Positions 50,310 through 59,362 of a stretch of 64,000 bases of DNA are shown one piece after another (the first letter of the stretch is position 1; each line of letters begins with the position of its first letter). The translations under genes were made by a program, and so were the position numbers. The stretch is taken from contig ONPD01000002.1 of NCBI GenBank assembly GCA_900319625.1, positions 124,001-188,000 of the forward strand, given 5' to 3'. The notes under the pieces are model-generated. The model did not search any database. It saw nothing but the letters and a program-made list of their open reading frames with translations, and was not told where the DNA came from. The stretch is from an uncultured Treponema sp. GTDB lineage: Bacteria > Spirochaetota > Spirochaetia > Treponematales > Treponemataceae.

Positions 50310-52502
50310 TTAAATGTGGTGTATGGCGTCAATTGCGTCGGCACGGGCCTGGGTAAGAAGTTCGCCGTCACGTACGATATCTGCAATAGAAAACTCCAGG
50401 GCACCCGCCTGCAAGGTTCCGGTAAGTTCGCCGGGACCTCTTGTTTTTAAATCCTGCTCTGCAATGTAAAAGCCATCCGTGCTCTGGCGCAGGGCCTTCA
50501 TACGTTCAATTCCAGTTTCGGTAAGATTGCTTGAATAAATGAGGAAGCAATAAGACTGTTCATTACCGCGGCCTACGCGGCCCCGCAGCTGGTGGAGCTG
50601 TGCCATTCCAAAGCGGTCGGCGTTTTCTATTACTATGCAGGTTGCATTCGGGACGTCTACTCCTACTTCAATTACCGTGGTGGCGGCAAGAACCTGAATG
50701 CGGCCTGCGCGGAAATCATTTAGAATCATAGTCTGATCTTCTTCATCTATTTTTGAATGAACAAGGGCGCATTTGTACTGAGGGTAGATGTGGGCCTGCA
50801 GGTGGGCAAAGGCCTTTTCGGCAGATTTTATGCGGGCATTGCCGTTATCGTCGGTGTAGTCGCTGTCTATGGCCGGGTAAACAAAATAGGCCTGATGTCC
50901 TTTTTCAAGCTCCTTGCGGACGGCCTCGTAGGCGTTCATTTCGTTGCCTTCTTTTACAAGGTAGGTTGTAATTGGCTTTCGTCCCTGAGGCATTGTGCGG
51001 ATTGTAGAAACGTCCAGGTCCCCGAAAATCGTGTAGGCCAGGGTCTGGGGAATAGGGGTGGCGCTCATCATAAGAAGGTGGGGCTCGAAGGTGATTCCGT
51101 TTTCGTTTGTGCGGCCTTTTGCGATGATGGCCTGGCGCTGCATTACGCCGAAGCGGTGCTGCTCGTCGATTACGGTCAGCTCCAGATCGTTGTAGACAAC
51201 ATTGTTGGAAAAAAGCGCGTGGGTTCCGATTACGATATCGATTTTGCCGTCTTTAAGTTGTTTCAGAAGCTGTGTGCGTCCGGCGGATTTTACGTTTCCT
51301 GTTAGGAAGGCTACGCGGACTCCTAGAAAGTCCAGGAGGCGGCTTGCGGTTTCGGCGTGCTGGCGGGCAAGAATTTCGGTTGGTGCCATAAGAGCGCACT
51401 GGCCTTTCCAGCTGATTACGCGGAGGCATACAAAAAGTGAAACCAGGGTTTTTCCCGAGCCTACGTCGCCCTGCAAAAGCCGCTGCATTGTAAAGGCGGA
51501 TTTTTTTGGAAGGGGGATTCCCCGGTCAGCCTGATTGAGAATGCGGGAACGTTCCTCGTAGCCCCGGTCAATTTCGCTGTCCATCTGGTAGATTACCGCG
51601 CGCTGGTCGTCTGTGAGAGGGAAGGGCAGTTTTTCCATAAACTGCTTCTGCAGAGGGGAAAGGGAGTCTGCAAAAACCTCGGGTGTTACGAAAGGTTTCT
51701 GCTGGGCTTCTGAGCCGGCTTCGTCGCCAAAGCTTCCTTTGTGTTTATATGCGCGTTCCAGAACGACTCGTTCAAAGTGAAAGAGCTCTTCGTAAGAAAG
51801 AGTTCGTCGGGCGGTCAGGGCTTCTTCCATGCTGGCAGGTTGATGAATAAGTTTAATTGCTTCCTGCTTGTGAAGAAGACTTCGTTTTTGAATTATGTCC
51901 CCAGGTATTTCGTCATCAATTCCTTTTGCATACTGCTTGAGAGCTGCGCTGATTGCCTTTGAAAGCTGTTTTTGAGAGACGCCTTCTGTGAGGGGGTAGA
52001 CCGGGAGCACTCGGTTATCGGAAGGATGTCGGTTTGCAAGGTCTCCCGGCAAGGGTGCAGGCTGACCGGCTTTGATTTCTGATTCGCCGGGGGCTTCAAT
52101 GATGCTTGCTTCAAAGCTTGAGGACTGCAGTGCATTGTATTTTACAAAAAAGCTTCCGTGCAGGCTTATGATAGCCCCGACCGGAAAGGATTTTTCAAAA
52201 AAAGGCCTGTTAAAACAGATTAATTCTGCCTGGGCTGTTCCATCATTTATAATCAGTTTAAGGGTGCGCATGTTGCCATAGCCGAACCATTCATGCCGCA
52301 TGATTTTTGCCACAGTATGGATTTTGGGCGAGCGTGCAAAGTCCTTTAAGGAAACGCGTTGTGTGCGGTCTTCGTAGTCGCGGGGGTAATATTGAAGCAA
52401 ATCACCTACGGTAAAAATATTAAGCTTGGCAAGATTTTTTGTAAGCGCCGGCCCCACGCCCGACACCGAGGAAACAGGATTTTTAATTTCGGAAAGCTTC
52501 AT
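50310..52502 (-). CDS. recG: ATP-dependent DNA helicase RecG
   Basis: A 730-residue helicase that remodels stalled forks and branched DNA. The N-terminal wedge domain (OB fold, about 60-160) is followed by helicase motifs: GDVGSGKT (I), DEQHRFGV (II), MSATPIPQTL (III), and the C-terminal set ending VIENADRFGMAQLHQLRGRVGRG with its QxxGRxGR finger. The TRG motif region follows (FYIAEQDLKTRGPGELTG). The start has no clear ribosome site but begins with the conserved start of the family and lies 13 nt after the YggT stop. Confidence 0.94.
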   Translation of the reverse strand: MKLSEIKNPVSSVSGVGPALTKNLAKLNIFTVGDLLQYYPRDYEDRTQRVSLKDFARSPKIHTVAKIMRHEWFGYGNMRTLKLIINDGTAQAELICFNRPFFEKSFPVGAIISLHGSFFVKYNALQSSSFEASIIEAPGESEIKAGQPAPLPGDLANRHPSDNRVLPVYPLTEGVSQKQLSKAISAALKQYAKGIDDEIPGDIIQKRSLLHKQEAIKLIHQPASMEEALTARRTLSYEELFHFERVVLERAYKHKGSFGDEAGSEAQQKPFVTPEVFADSLSPLQKQFMEKLPFPLTDDQRAVIYQMDSEIDRGYEERSRILNQADRGIPLPKKSAFTMQRLLQGDVGSGKTLVSLFVCLRVISWKGQCALMAPTEILARQHAETASRLLDFLGVRVAFLTGNVKSAGRTQLLKQLKDGKIDIVIGTHALFSNNVVYNDLELTVIDEQHRFGVMQRQAIIAKGRTNENGITFEPHLLMMSATPIPQTLAYTIFGDLDVSTIRTMPQGRKPITTYLVKEGNEMNAYEAVRKELEKGHQAYFVYPAIDSDYTDDNGNARIKSAEKAFAHLQAHIYPQYKCALVHSKIDEEDQTMILNDFRAGRIQVLAATTVIEVGVDVPNATCIVIENADRFGMAQLHQLRGRVGRGNEQSYCFLIYSSNLTETGIERMKALRQSTDGFYIAEQDLKTRGPGELTGTLQAGALEFSIADIVRDGELLTQARADAIDAIHHI

Positions 52503-52515
52503 AAGTGGGGGGAAC

Positions 52516-53118
52516 TTACACCGGCATTTGATAGCAGATATTTACAAGAATGCCGACCAGCACGTTGCCGGCGGCAAGGATTACGCCGAAGACTATCCAG
52601 GTGATTAAGAGGGCCTTCTGGTAGGAGAAGGTGCTTTTTACGAAGGTGCCGGCTACCTTGAAGGCGATTTTCTGCAGAAACTGGTCGATGTTGTTCCAGG
52701 CGGAGTTGTAGGGGGTGTAGCCGTGTTTGATTGTCAGGACTATCCAGCGGATGAGGACGAGCAGGAAGACGATTGAAAGAAGGGAGCTTCCTACGTTCCA
52801 GAGCATTGCGATGATTGTGGCAAGGATTCCGCCTATGTAAATGCGGCCGGTTGAGGTGATTCCGCCTAAAATCGAAGAAATCACGCTGAGGACGCCGATT
52901 GATAAAATCGGGGAGAAATCGATGTTGCCGAAGCGGAGCCAGCCTGAGCGGCTGAAAAAGTTCATGTAAGGGTCGGTCAAGGCTGAAATCATCTTTCCTA
53001 TACTTGTGAACTTGGCGCCAGGGAACCAGGAAATAATTATGTTTATAAAACACAAAATTGTATAAATTGTAACTGCTGCCGAAAGTAAACCTAAAATTGC
53101 ACTGATAGCACTTGTCAT
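52516..53118 (-). CDS. YggT-family membrane protein
   Basis: A 200-residue inner-membrane protein with two YggT units, each a pair of helices around an IISWFPGAKFTSIGKMISALTDPYMNFF-type segment, which I quote only in part as SWFPGAK and LTDPYMNFF. ATG 53118 overlaps the dnaE stop (ATGA); a TTG nine bases upstream is less likely. YggT proteins are linked to osmotic tolerance and to cell-division or photosystem assembly in other bacteria; the role here is unknown. Confidence 0.85.
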   Translation of the reverse strand: MTSAISAILGLLSAAVTIYTILCFINIIISWFPGAKFTSIGKMISALTDPYMNFFSRSGWLRFGNIDFSPILSIGVLSVISSILGGITSTGRIYIGGILATIIAMLWNVGSSLLSIVFLLVLIRWIVLTIKHGYTPYNSAWNNIDQFLQKIAFKVAGTFVKSTFSYQKALLITWIVFGVILAAGNVLVGILVNICYQMPV

Positions 53119-56100
53119 TCTGTCCAAACCTCTTTTACGTATGGGATTTCCCTCAATTCTTTTAAAACCTCAGGAGCGGAGCTGATTGTAATCTGGGTGT
53201 TGGCCTTGATTACAAAAGGCGCATTTCCTGTGTCTATATGAAAATATACTGAACAATTACCCATTTTATCAAATAAAAAATCTTTTAATTGCGCAAGATT
53301 CTGCTCGCCGGTAAAGGTCGGGTCAACAGTGATGTGAACTGACTGGGCGGCGTGATTTTCAAGAGTCTGCGGGTCTTCGATTGCGTCTACTAAGAAAGAT
53401 GGTGTGTCGCGTGAGCCGTCAACCTTGCCGCGGAAGGCGTAAACTTCGCCGTCCTGCAGCTGTGGCCCCAGCTGTGCCCAGGTTTTAGGGAAGAAGGTAC
53501 AGTCGATTTCGCCTTCCTTATCGATGAGTTTGCAGAAGGCCATGCGGTCGCCTTTTTTTGTGGTGATTTCGCGTTTACCACTGAGCATTCCCAGTGCCAC
53601 ATAAGATTTTCCAGCGTCACGCAGCTGGTAGTATTTTGCACCGCTTGCCATCATAGACTCTTTTGCGGCCTTTTCTTCGGCGGCGATTCGGGCCATATTG
53701 CTTGATTTCAGGGTAACGGCGTGGTCAATTGCCTTCTGGTAGTCGTCCAGTGGGTGGCCGCTGACGTAAATACCGATACATTCCTTTTCCATGTTGAGTT
53801 TTTCCATAGTCGGAATGTCCGGAATCATCTTAAACTGATATTCTGTGTAGGCGTTGGCTTCTTCTTCGCCAAGGTCTCCGAAGAGGTCGCCCTGACCCTT
53901 CATTTTATCGGCAAGGATATCAGAAGCGTAATCTACGGCTCCGTCCAGGTTTGCAAGCAGGGTAGGACGGTTGAGAACTTCGCCGTTTTTCTGGCCGCAA
54001 TGGTCAAAGCCGCCGGTTTTAATCAAAACTTCGACTGCTTTTTTGTTTACGGCAACCTTTTCGCGGCCGTCTTCGCCTTTTTCGACTCGGGTGCAGGCGC
54101 GTTTTACAAAGTCCATAAAGTTTTTGTAAGGGCCGTTTTCTTCGCGTTCCTTTACGATTGCTGTAGCTGCGCCTTCACCCATTCCTTTAATTCCCTTAAG
54201 TCCGAAAACGATTCGTCCGTCAACAACATCAAAGGTAACGTCGGAGCGGTTTACGTCCGGGGCATCAACCGGGATTCCCATAGAGCGGGCTTCCTGAATG
54301 TAGCCCGGAAGTCCGTCGGTAGAGGTGATTTCGTTTGTAAGGTTGGCTGCCATGAATTCGGCAGGGTAGTTAGCCTTGAGCCAGCCTGTGCGGTAGGCAA
54401 GAACTGAGTATGCCGCCGCGTGAGACTTGTTGAAACCGTAGCCCGCAAAAGGAACCATGATATCAAAAATCTCTTCAGCGTGTTTTTCTGTATGTCCGTT
54501 TTTAAGGGCGCCTTCAACAAAGTCCTTTTTCTTACCCATCAGAACTTCAGGCTTCTTTTTACCCATGGCTCGGCGCAGCATATCGGCACCACCAAGGCTG
54601 AAGCCCGCAATAATCTGGGCAACCTTCATAATCTGTTCCTGGTAAACCATTACACCGTAAGTTTCTTTAAGAAGGTCTTCCAGGGCCGGGTCAGGATATT
54701 TAATTGTTTCCGGCTTCCACTTTCCTTCGATATACTGAGGAATACAATCCATTGGGCCCGGACGATAAAGGGCGTTCAAGGCAACCAGGTCTTCGATTTT
54801 TTCAGGCTGGAATTCGCGCAGGATTTTCTGCATACCAGGTGATTCGAACTGGAAAACGGCAACGGAGTCACCACGCTTAAAAAGGTCGAAGGTTTTCTGG
54901 TCGGTCTCGCTTACGTTGGCGGTAACAAACTCTGGAGTTCCTTCCGGCCGGTGTTTATTGATGATGTCTTCGGCATAGCGGATGAGGGAGAGGGTTTTAA
55001 GACCCAGGTAGTCGAACTTTACAAGGCCGCAAGGCTCGATAATATCCATTGTGTACTGAACGCCCTCTTCACCCGTTTTAGGGTCCTTGAAAACCGGGGC
55101 CCAGTTTGGAAGAGGGGTAAGGCCGATTACCATTCCCGAGGCGTGAAGACCTGTGTTTCTCTTTACGCCTTCAAGCTTAAAGGCGAGCTCGAAAAGCTCC
55201 TGATAGCGGGGGTCGTCCTTGTAAGGAATCAGCTGGCCGCCGTCCGGCATTTTTTCCGTAGGCTCGCTGAAGGCATCCTTGAGCTTTGCCTTAGGGCTGT
55301 CCGGGATGCATTTTTTCAGCATGTTTACTTCGGCAAGAGGAATGCCAAGAATACGGCCAACATCGGCAATACAGTTTTTAGGTTTGAGGGTACCAAAGGT
55401 TACGATATGTCCTACGTTCTTGTCTCCGTACAAGTCGCGGGTGTGCTGGATGATTTCCTGGCGATAGTCGAAGTCCATATCGACGTCGAAATCCGGCATG
55501 GAAACACGTTCTGGGTTTAAGAATCGTTCAAAAATCAATCCGTAACGGAAGGGGTCGATGTCGGTAATGGTCATTGCGTAGGCAACCAGGGAACCGGCTC
55601 CCGAACCTCGTCCCGGGCCAATCGGAATGTAGTGCTTAGGGCACTTGTGAACCGGGTCGTAAAGGGATTTAGACCAGTTGATGAATTCCCATACGATGAG
55701 GAAGTAGCCCGAGAAGCCCATGCTGAAGATTGTGTTCATTTCGTAGTCGGCACGTTCGCGGATTTCCGGAGTGATTTCCTTGTAGCGCTTTTTAAGTCCT
55801 TCCTCTACAAGATATTTTACGTAGTCGTTCTGGTCGCTCTGGTAGTCATCGCCGTGGGTGCGGAACTGCTCAGGCAGCTCGAAGCGGGGAAGACATTCCT
55901 TAAGCTCCGGAGTTGAATACTGTTTAATAGTAAGATTACACATATTGGCAATCTTAATTGTGTTGTCAAAGGCTTCCGGGCATTCCGGGAAGAGGGAACG
56001 CATTTCCTCTTCTGTTTTGAAATACCAGCTGTCTAAATCTTCGTCGCCGCCCATCTTGGCGTGCTTTTCGTGAAGAAGGTTTTTAAAGCCGATACAGCGC

Positions 56101-56846
56101 AGGGCATCCTGAGCCTTGGCATCTTCGCGTTCAACATAGTGAATATCGTTTGTGCAGACAAGTGGAATATCCAGCTCGTGGGCCAGTTCAATCAGTTTCT
56201 TTGCAACGACTTTCTGGTCCGGGATTCCGTGATCCTGAATTTCGATATAGTAGTGGTCAGGGCCGAAAAGCTCCTTGTATTTGAGGGCCAGTTCGCGGGC
56301 TTCCTTATCCATGCCGGCAAGCAGCATCTGGGGAAGCTCTCCCTGAATACAGGCAGAACAGCAGATTAAGCCTTCGTGATATTCCTGTAAAAGTTCAAAG
56401 TCGATGCGGGGTTTTCCGTAGTAGAGGGCGTTTTCGTCGCAGAAGGCGCGGCTTGAAAGCCAGCACATATTTTCGTAGCCCTTCTGATTTTCACAGAGCA
56501 GAATAAGATGGAAGTAGTGGGCGTGACGGTCGCCTTCCTCACCCTTGTGGCTGTAAGGAACGTCGTTTTTTTCGTAATGGCTTCCGTAGGCAACGTAAAA
56601 TTCCTCACCTACAATCGGATTGATGCCGTTCACGTGGCAGAGTTTTTCAAAGTTGAGGGCTCCGAACATGTTTCCGTGGTCAGTCAGTGCCAGAGCGGGC
56701 ATATTGAGCTTTTTTGCCTTTGCTACAAGCTTATCCAGGGTAGCGCAGGAGTCCAGAAGCGAATAGTCCGAGTGAACATGAAGGTGAACAAAGTTAGCGA
56801 CCGGCGTTCCTTCCGGTGCGCTGTCAAAAACATGATAGTCTGCCAT
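53115..56846 (-). CDS. dnaE: DNA polymerase III subunit alpha
   Basis: A 1243-residue replicative polymerase. The N-terminal PHP domain (HLHVHSDYSLLDS, ALTDHGNMFG) keeps metal-site histidines. The palm has the catalytic acids in GSGAGSLVAYA and PDFDVDMDF. Fingers, a tandem helix-hairpin-helix region and an OB fold (SYVALGMLSGKREI) follow, then the tau-binding tail. Length slightly exceeds the usual 1160. A TATAAT box ends 8 nt before the ATG and no ribosome site is seen, so the message may be leaderless. Confidence 0.96.
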   Translation of the reverse strand: MADYHVFDSAPEGTPVANFVHLHVHSDYSLLDSCATLDKLVAKAKKLNMPALALTDHGNMFGALNFEKLCHVNGINPIVGEEFYVAYGSHYEKNDVPYSHKGEEGDRHAHYFHLILLCENQKGYENMCWLSSRAFCDENALYYGKPRIDFELLQEYHEGLICCSACIQGELPQMLLAGMDKEARELALKYKELFGPDHYYIEIQDHGIPDQKVVAKKLIELAHELDIPLVCTNDIHYVEREDAKAQDALRCIGFKNLLHEKHAKMGGDEDLDSWYFKTEEEMRSLFPECPEAFDNTIKIANMCNLTIKQYSTPELKECLPRFELPEQFRTHGDDYQSDQNDYVKYLVEEGLKKRYKEITPEIRERADYEMNTIFSMGFSGYFLIVWEFINWSKSLYDPVHKCPKHYIPIGPGRGSGAGSLVAYAMTITDIDPFRYGLIFERFLNPERVSMPDFDVDMDFDYRQEIIQHTRDLYGDKNVGHIVTFGTLKPKNCIADVGRILGIPLAEVNMLKKCIPDSPKAKLKDAFSEPTEKMPDGGQLIPYKDDPRYQELFELAFKLEGVKRNTGLHASGMVIGLTPLPNWAPVFKDPKTGEEGVQYTMDIIEPCGLVKFDYLGLKTLSLIRYAEDIINKHRPEGTPEFVTANVSETDQKTFDLFKRGDSVAVFQFESPGMQKILREFQPEKIEDLVALNALYRPGPMDCIPQYIEGKWKPETIKYPDPALEDLLKETYGVMVYQEQIMKVAQIIAGFSLGGADMLRRAMGKKKPEVLMGKKKDFVEGALKNGHTEKHAEEIFDIMVPFAGYGFNKSHAAAYSVLAYRTGWLKANYPAEFMAANLTNEITSTDGLPGYIQEARSMGIPVDAPDVNRSDVTFDVVDGRIVFGLKGIKGMGEGAATAIVKEREENGPYKNFMDFVKRACTRVEKGEDGREKVAVNKKAVEVLIKTGGFDHCGQKNGEVLNRPTLLANLDGAVDYASDILADKMKGQGDLFGDLGEEEANAYTEYQFKMIPDIPTMEKLNMEKECIGIYVSGHPLDDYQKAIDHAVTLKSSNMARIAAEEKAAKESMMASGAKYYQLRDAGKSYVALGMLSGKREITTKKGDRMAFCKLIDKEGEIDCTFFPKTWAQLGPQLQDGEVYAFRGKVDGSRDTPSFLVDAIEDPQTLENHAAQSVHITVDPTFTGEQNLAQLKDFLFDKMGNCSVYFHIDTGNAPFVIKANTQITISSAPEVLKELREIPYVKEVWTE

Positions 56847-56854
56847 GGAAATAT

Positions 56855-56860
56855 ATTATA
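56855..56860 (-). promoter_or_regulatory. -10 box of dnaE, probably leaderless
   Basis: On the minus strand a perfect TATAAT lies 8 nt before the ATG at 56846; TTAATT sits 17 nt upstream as a weak -35. Confidence 0.55.
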
Positions 56861-56883
56861 TCATATTCCGGTAAAAAAATTAA

Positions 56884-56902
56884 GGCGGGCTTTACACCCG
56901 CC
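56884..56902 (-). terminator. Second hairpin upstream of dnaE
   Basis: GGCGGG (56884-56889) pairs with CCCGCC (56897-56902); on the minus strand TTAATTTTTTT follows. It may back up the lipoprotein terminator, and its tail overlaps the dnaE -35 region. Confidence 0.6.
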
Positions 56903-56970
56903 ATATGCGAGATGTTCAGACCTCGTTCTTTTCAATTACTTTATTAGATGATGCTTTTTCAAAAAAGGAC

Positions 56971-57002
56971 AAAAAAAGCGGCAGTTATTTCAAAACTGCC
57001 GC
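56971..57002 (-). terminator. Terminator of the large lipoprotein gene
   Basis: GCGGCAGTT (56978-56986) pairs with AACTGCCGC (56994-57002), and on the minus strand seven T residues follow (56977-56971). Confidence 0.88.
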
Positions 57003-57029
57003 CTGTCTTTTAAGACTTATAAGCTTTTA

Positions 57030-59243
57030 TCAATAAGGAGCATCCTTCCACTTCATTGTAGTAAGGTTGAGTTGCTTGTCAAAGACTGTTACGATTTCAA
57101 AATCTTTAGAGATTTTTTTATCCACCTTAGGAATCACAACTCCAAGCTCTGCTCCAACTTTGATAGTTGTATTAACTGTCTTATCGTTTGTTACTAATTC
57201 TTTCTTGTCGCGATCCCATGTGTATGGAATATTTCCAACAAGGTTTACAGGAAGGGTAAGATTTGCAAATACGTATTCTGGACCAATTCCTCCTCCAAGT
57301 GAGAAATTGAAAGCTGGGTGCAGGGTAAGTTTTGCCTGATTAAGCTTAATATCAACATCTTTTTCTTTTTTGCCTGCATACCATTCGGCATCTGCATTTC
57401 CGTATCTGCCAAAGTCAAATGATACCTTAGGTGGTATAATACTGTAGTTAACACCAAAGTTTATCTGACCTTCATACAAGCCTGTAAAGCCTGCATAGAA
57501 ATTGTTTATAACAGCCTCTACATCCATAGTAACCTTAAAATTACCGTCCATACGGATATTCATAGGAACATAACCTGCAAGGAAGGTTTTACCTACTGAT
57601 TTACTTGTGTCGAAAAGTTCTTTATTTTGCACAACAGGAATGCTTTCACCGTCAAGCTCATATGTTGCAAGGGCAGCAACTCCAAGATATCCGTGAGTTC
57701 TTTTCTTGGTGATTGTCATGTCTCCCCTTACACCAACCTGAAGCTTTGCTCCAAAATCAGATGCTTTGCCTAAATCAACATCTGTAGAACGGTAGATAGC
57801 GAATTTATTTGTAAGAGCCTTATTCTTATTGAGGTAGTCATCATAGCTTGCTGATTTTGTAATTCTTGCAGAGTCATACAGAGCATTCTGGCTTTGATCT
57901 GCGCTGGAAATTTTACCCATATCAAGGGCAAGATATGCGTAGGCATTGGCAAAATCAGGAATATCTGTCTGACCGTCAGGAGAGTCATCATAGAAGGAGT
58001 CGATGTAAGGACGAATTACGACAAGGTAGTCTGCAACTGCATCGCTTCTGTTTGAAGGATTGTATTCGGCAGTTGTGTAAGCATCATAATATTTTTTTTC
58101 TTCTGTTGTAAAATCTTTTATTATGTCAATATCATAGTCTGATTTGATGGCAGCAAAAATTTTTTCTACAGAAGTTTTATTTACAAGAATCTTGTTTAAT
58201 TCGGTAACACACTGGTCTTTTGTTAAAGAATCAATGTTTGATGGCCATAATGATTCAGGAAATGCTTTAAGAAGCTCTTTAGGGCCGTCTTCATCAGGGA
58301 ACTGTTCAGAAATATAATAGAAGGTTTCAAACTCTTCCCAATTGTCATTAGCAGTGGTTGTGATATTAAAATCAGCTGCAGTTTTTAAGCCTACGCCTTT
58401 ATATGAACCATCTGTATTATTTACCTCTGCAACTACTCCGTAGACTTTTACACCTGCTTGTGCATAGCTGTATTTTTTTATAGTGTTTCCATTAGGGTCA
58501 GGTAAATCAGTATCTGTTGGATCGCAGTAGTAAATGATAAAGTCACCATCTGCAAAGCCGCCTGGTACAACGTTAGGCTCTTTGTCTGTCAGCATAAGGA
58601 AGTTGCCGTCTACATTGATTCCAAAGAATCCTGAAATAGTTTCATTTGCAACTTCCTTGTCATAGTGAGAGAACATTGTTGTATAAAGATTCTTTTCATC
58701 TATAATGAATTTAAGAACACGGGCATCTCCATAGTAAGGTCTTTTTATACCGGGAACCATGTACTTTACATCATTTTTACCGTCATTATTTATATCTGCT
58801 GAGTCACCGGTTTTAAGTTTAAATGTTCCAGTAGATTTACTTTTTCCGTCCTTGCTGTATATAGAGCTTGTAAAATAAATGCTGTCTTTATCGATGGAAA
58901 TAATGTGAATTGTTCCGTAGCGTTCAGCATCATCAACATCCTCATAAATATCAAAACTGCCACCACCTTCGGCCTGTTTTGTAGATTTCTGCAGGGCTCC
59001 AAATCGTACACCAAATGTTCTTCCAGGTTTAAGATGAGAGTCTTGCGTTGGAGAATACATAAGGGAACCGCCCATAAAAGAGTTACGGGAAAGAACATTA
59101 TATTCACTTTCCGGCGTTGGCCCTGACGAGCCTCCACCGGAATCAGAAAACGAACAGGCTCCAAGAATTAATGAAGCAGCCAGCAGAATGGTAAGGACTA
59201 TACAAGAGTACCCCCCCCATTTTTTGTTTTCTTTTCGAGTCAT
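57030..59243 (-). CDS. Large lipoprotein of unknown function with a G8 tract
   Basis: A 737-residue lipoprotein; the signal peptide ends LILGACS, so Cys30 is lipidated. A Gly/Ser-rich spacer follows. There is a calcium-loop-like DINNDGKND near residue 151, a long helical middle region and a beta-rich C-terminal third (GVNYSIIPPKVSFDFGRYG and similar alternating strands). I do not recognise the family. Codons 9-11 (Trp-Gly-Gly) contain eight consecutive G residues, so slippage there would switch the frame before the signal peptide. GAGAGGTAA precedes the ATG. Confidence 0.85.
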   Translation of the reverse strand: MTRKENKKWGGYSCIVLTILLAASLILGACSFSDSGGGSSGPTPESEYNVLSRNSFMGGSLMYSPTQDSHLKPGRTFGVRFGALQKSTKQAEGGGSFDIYEDVDDAERYGTIHIISIDKDSIYFTSSIYSKDGKSKSTGTFKLKTGDSADINNDGKNDVKYMVPGIKRPYYGDARVLKFIIDEKNLYTTMFSHYDKEVANETISGFFGINVDGNFLMLTDKEPNVVPGGFADGDFIIYYCDPTDTDLPDPNGNTIKKYSYAQAGVKVYGVVAEVNNTDGSYKGVGLKTAADFNITTTANDNWEEFETFYYISEQFPDEDGPKELLKAFPESLWPSNIDSLTKDQCVTELNKILVNKTSVEKIFAAIKSDYDIDIIKDFTTEEKKYYDAYTTAEYNPSNRSDAVADYLVVIRPYIDSFYDDSPDGQTDIPDFANAYAYLALDMGKISSADQSQNALYDSARITKSASYDDYLNKNKALTNKFAIYRSTDVDLGKASDFGAKLQVGVRGDMTITKKRTHGYLGVAALATYELDGESIPVVQNKELFDTSKSVGKTFLAGYVPMNIRMDGNFKVTMDVEAVINNFYAGFTGLYEGQINFGVNYSIIPPKVSFDFGRYGNADAEWYAGKKEKDVDIKLNQAKLTLHPAFNFSLGGGIGPEYVFANLTLPVNLVGNIPYTWDRDKKELVTNDKTVNTTIKVGAELGVVIPKVDKKISKDFEIVTVFDKQLNLTTMKWKDAPY
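59211..59218 (-). repeat. Homopolymeric G8 tract in lipoprotein signal region
   Basis: Eight C residues on the plus strand, read as G8 in codons 9-11 of the lipoprotein gene and next to an A-rich run. G-tracts of this length act as phase-variation switches in Treponema pallidum. Confidence 0.7.
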
Positions 59244-59362
59244 AAATTACCTCTCTATATAAAGAATAATTATATTTATGAGGTAAATTATATAACAGAA
59301 TTTTATAGCCGTCAAAAAAAATTATAGTTTTAAATCTGCTTTTTTTTTATTGTTTTTTGACC

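Noticed and set aside
53721-54407. Long open frame opposite dnaE
   Set aside because: It is a shadow of the dnaE coding strand: no ribosome site, no recognisable motif, and dnaE is conserved throughout.
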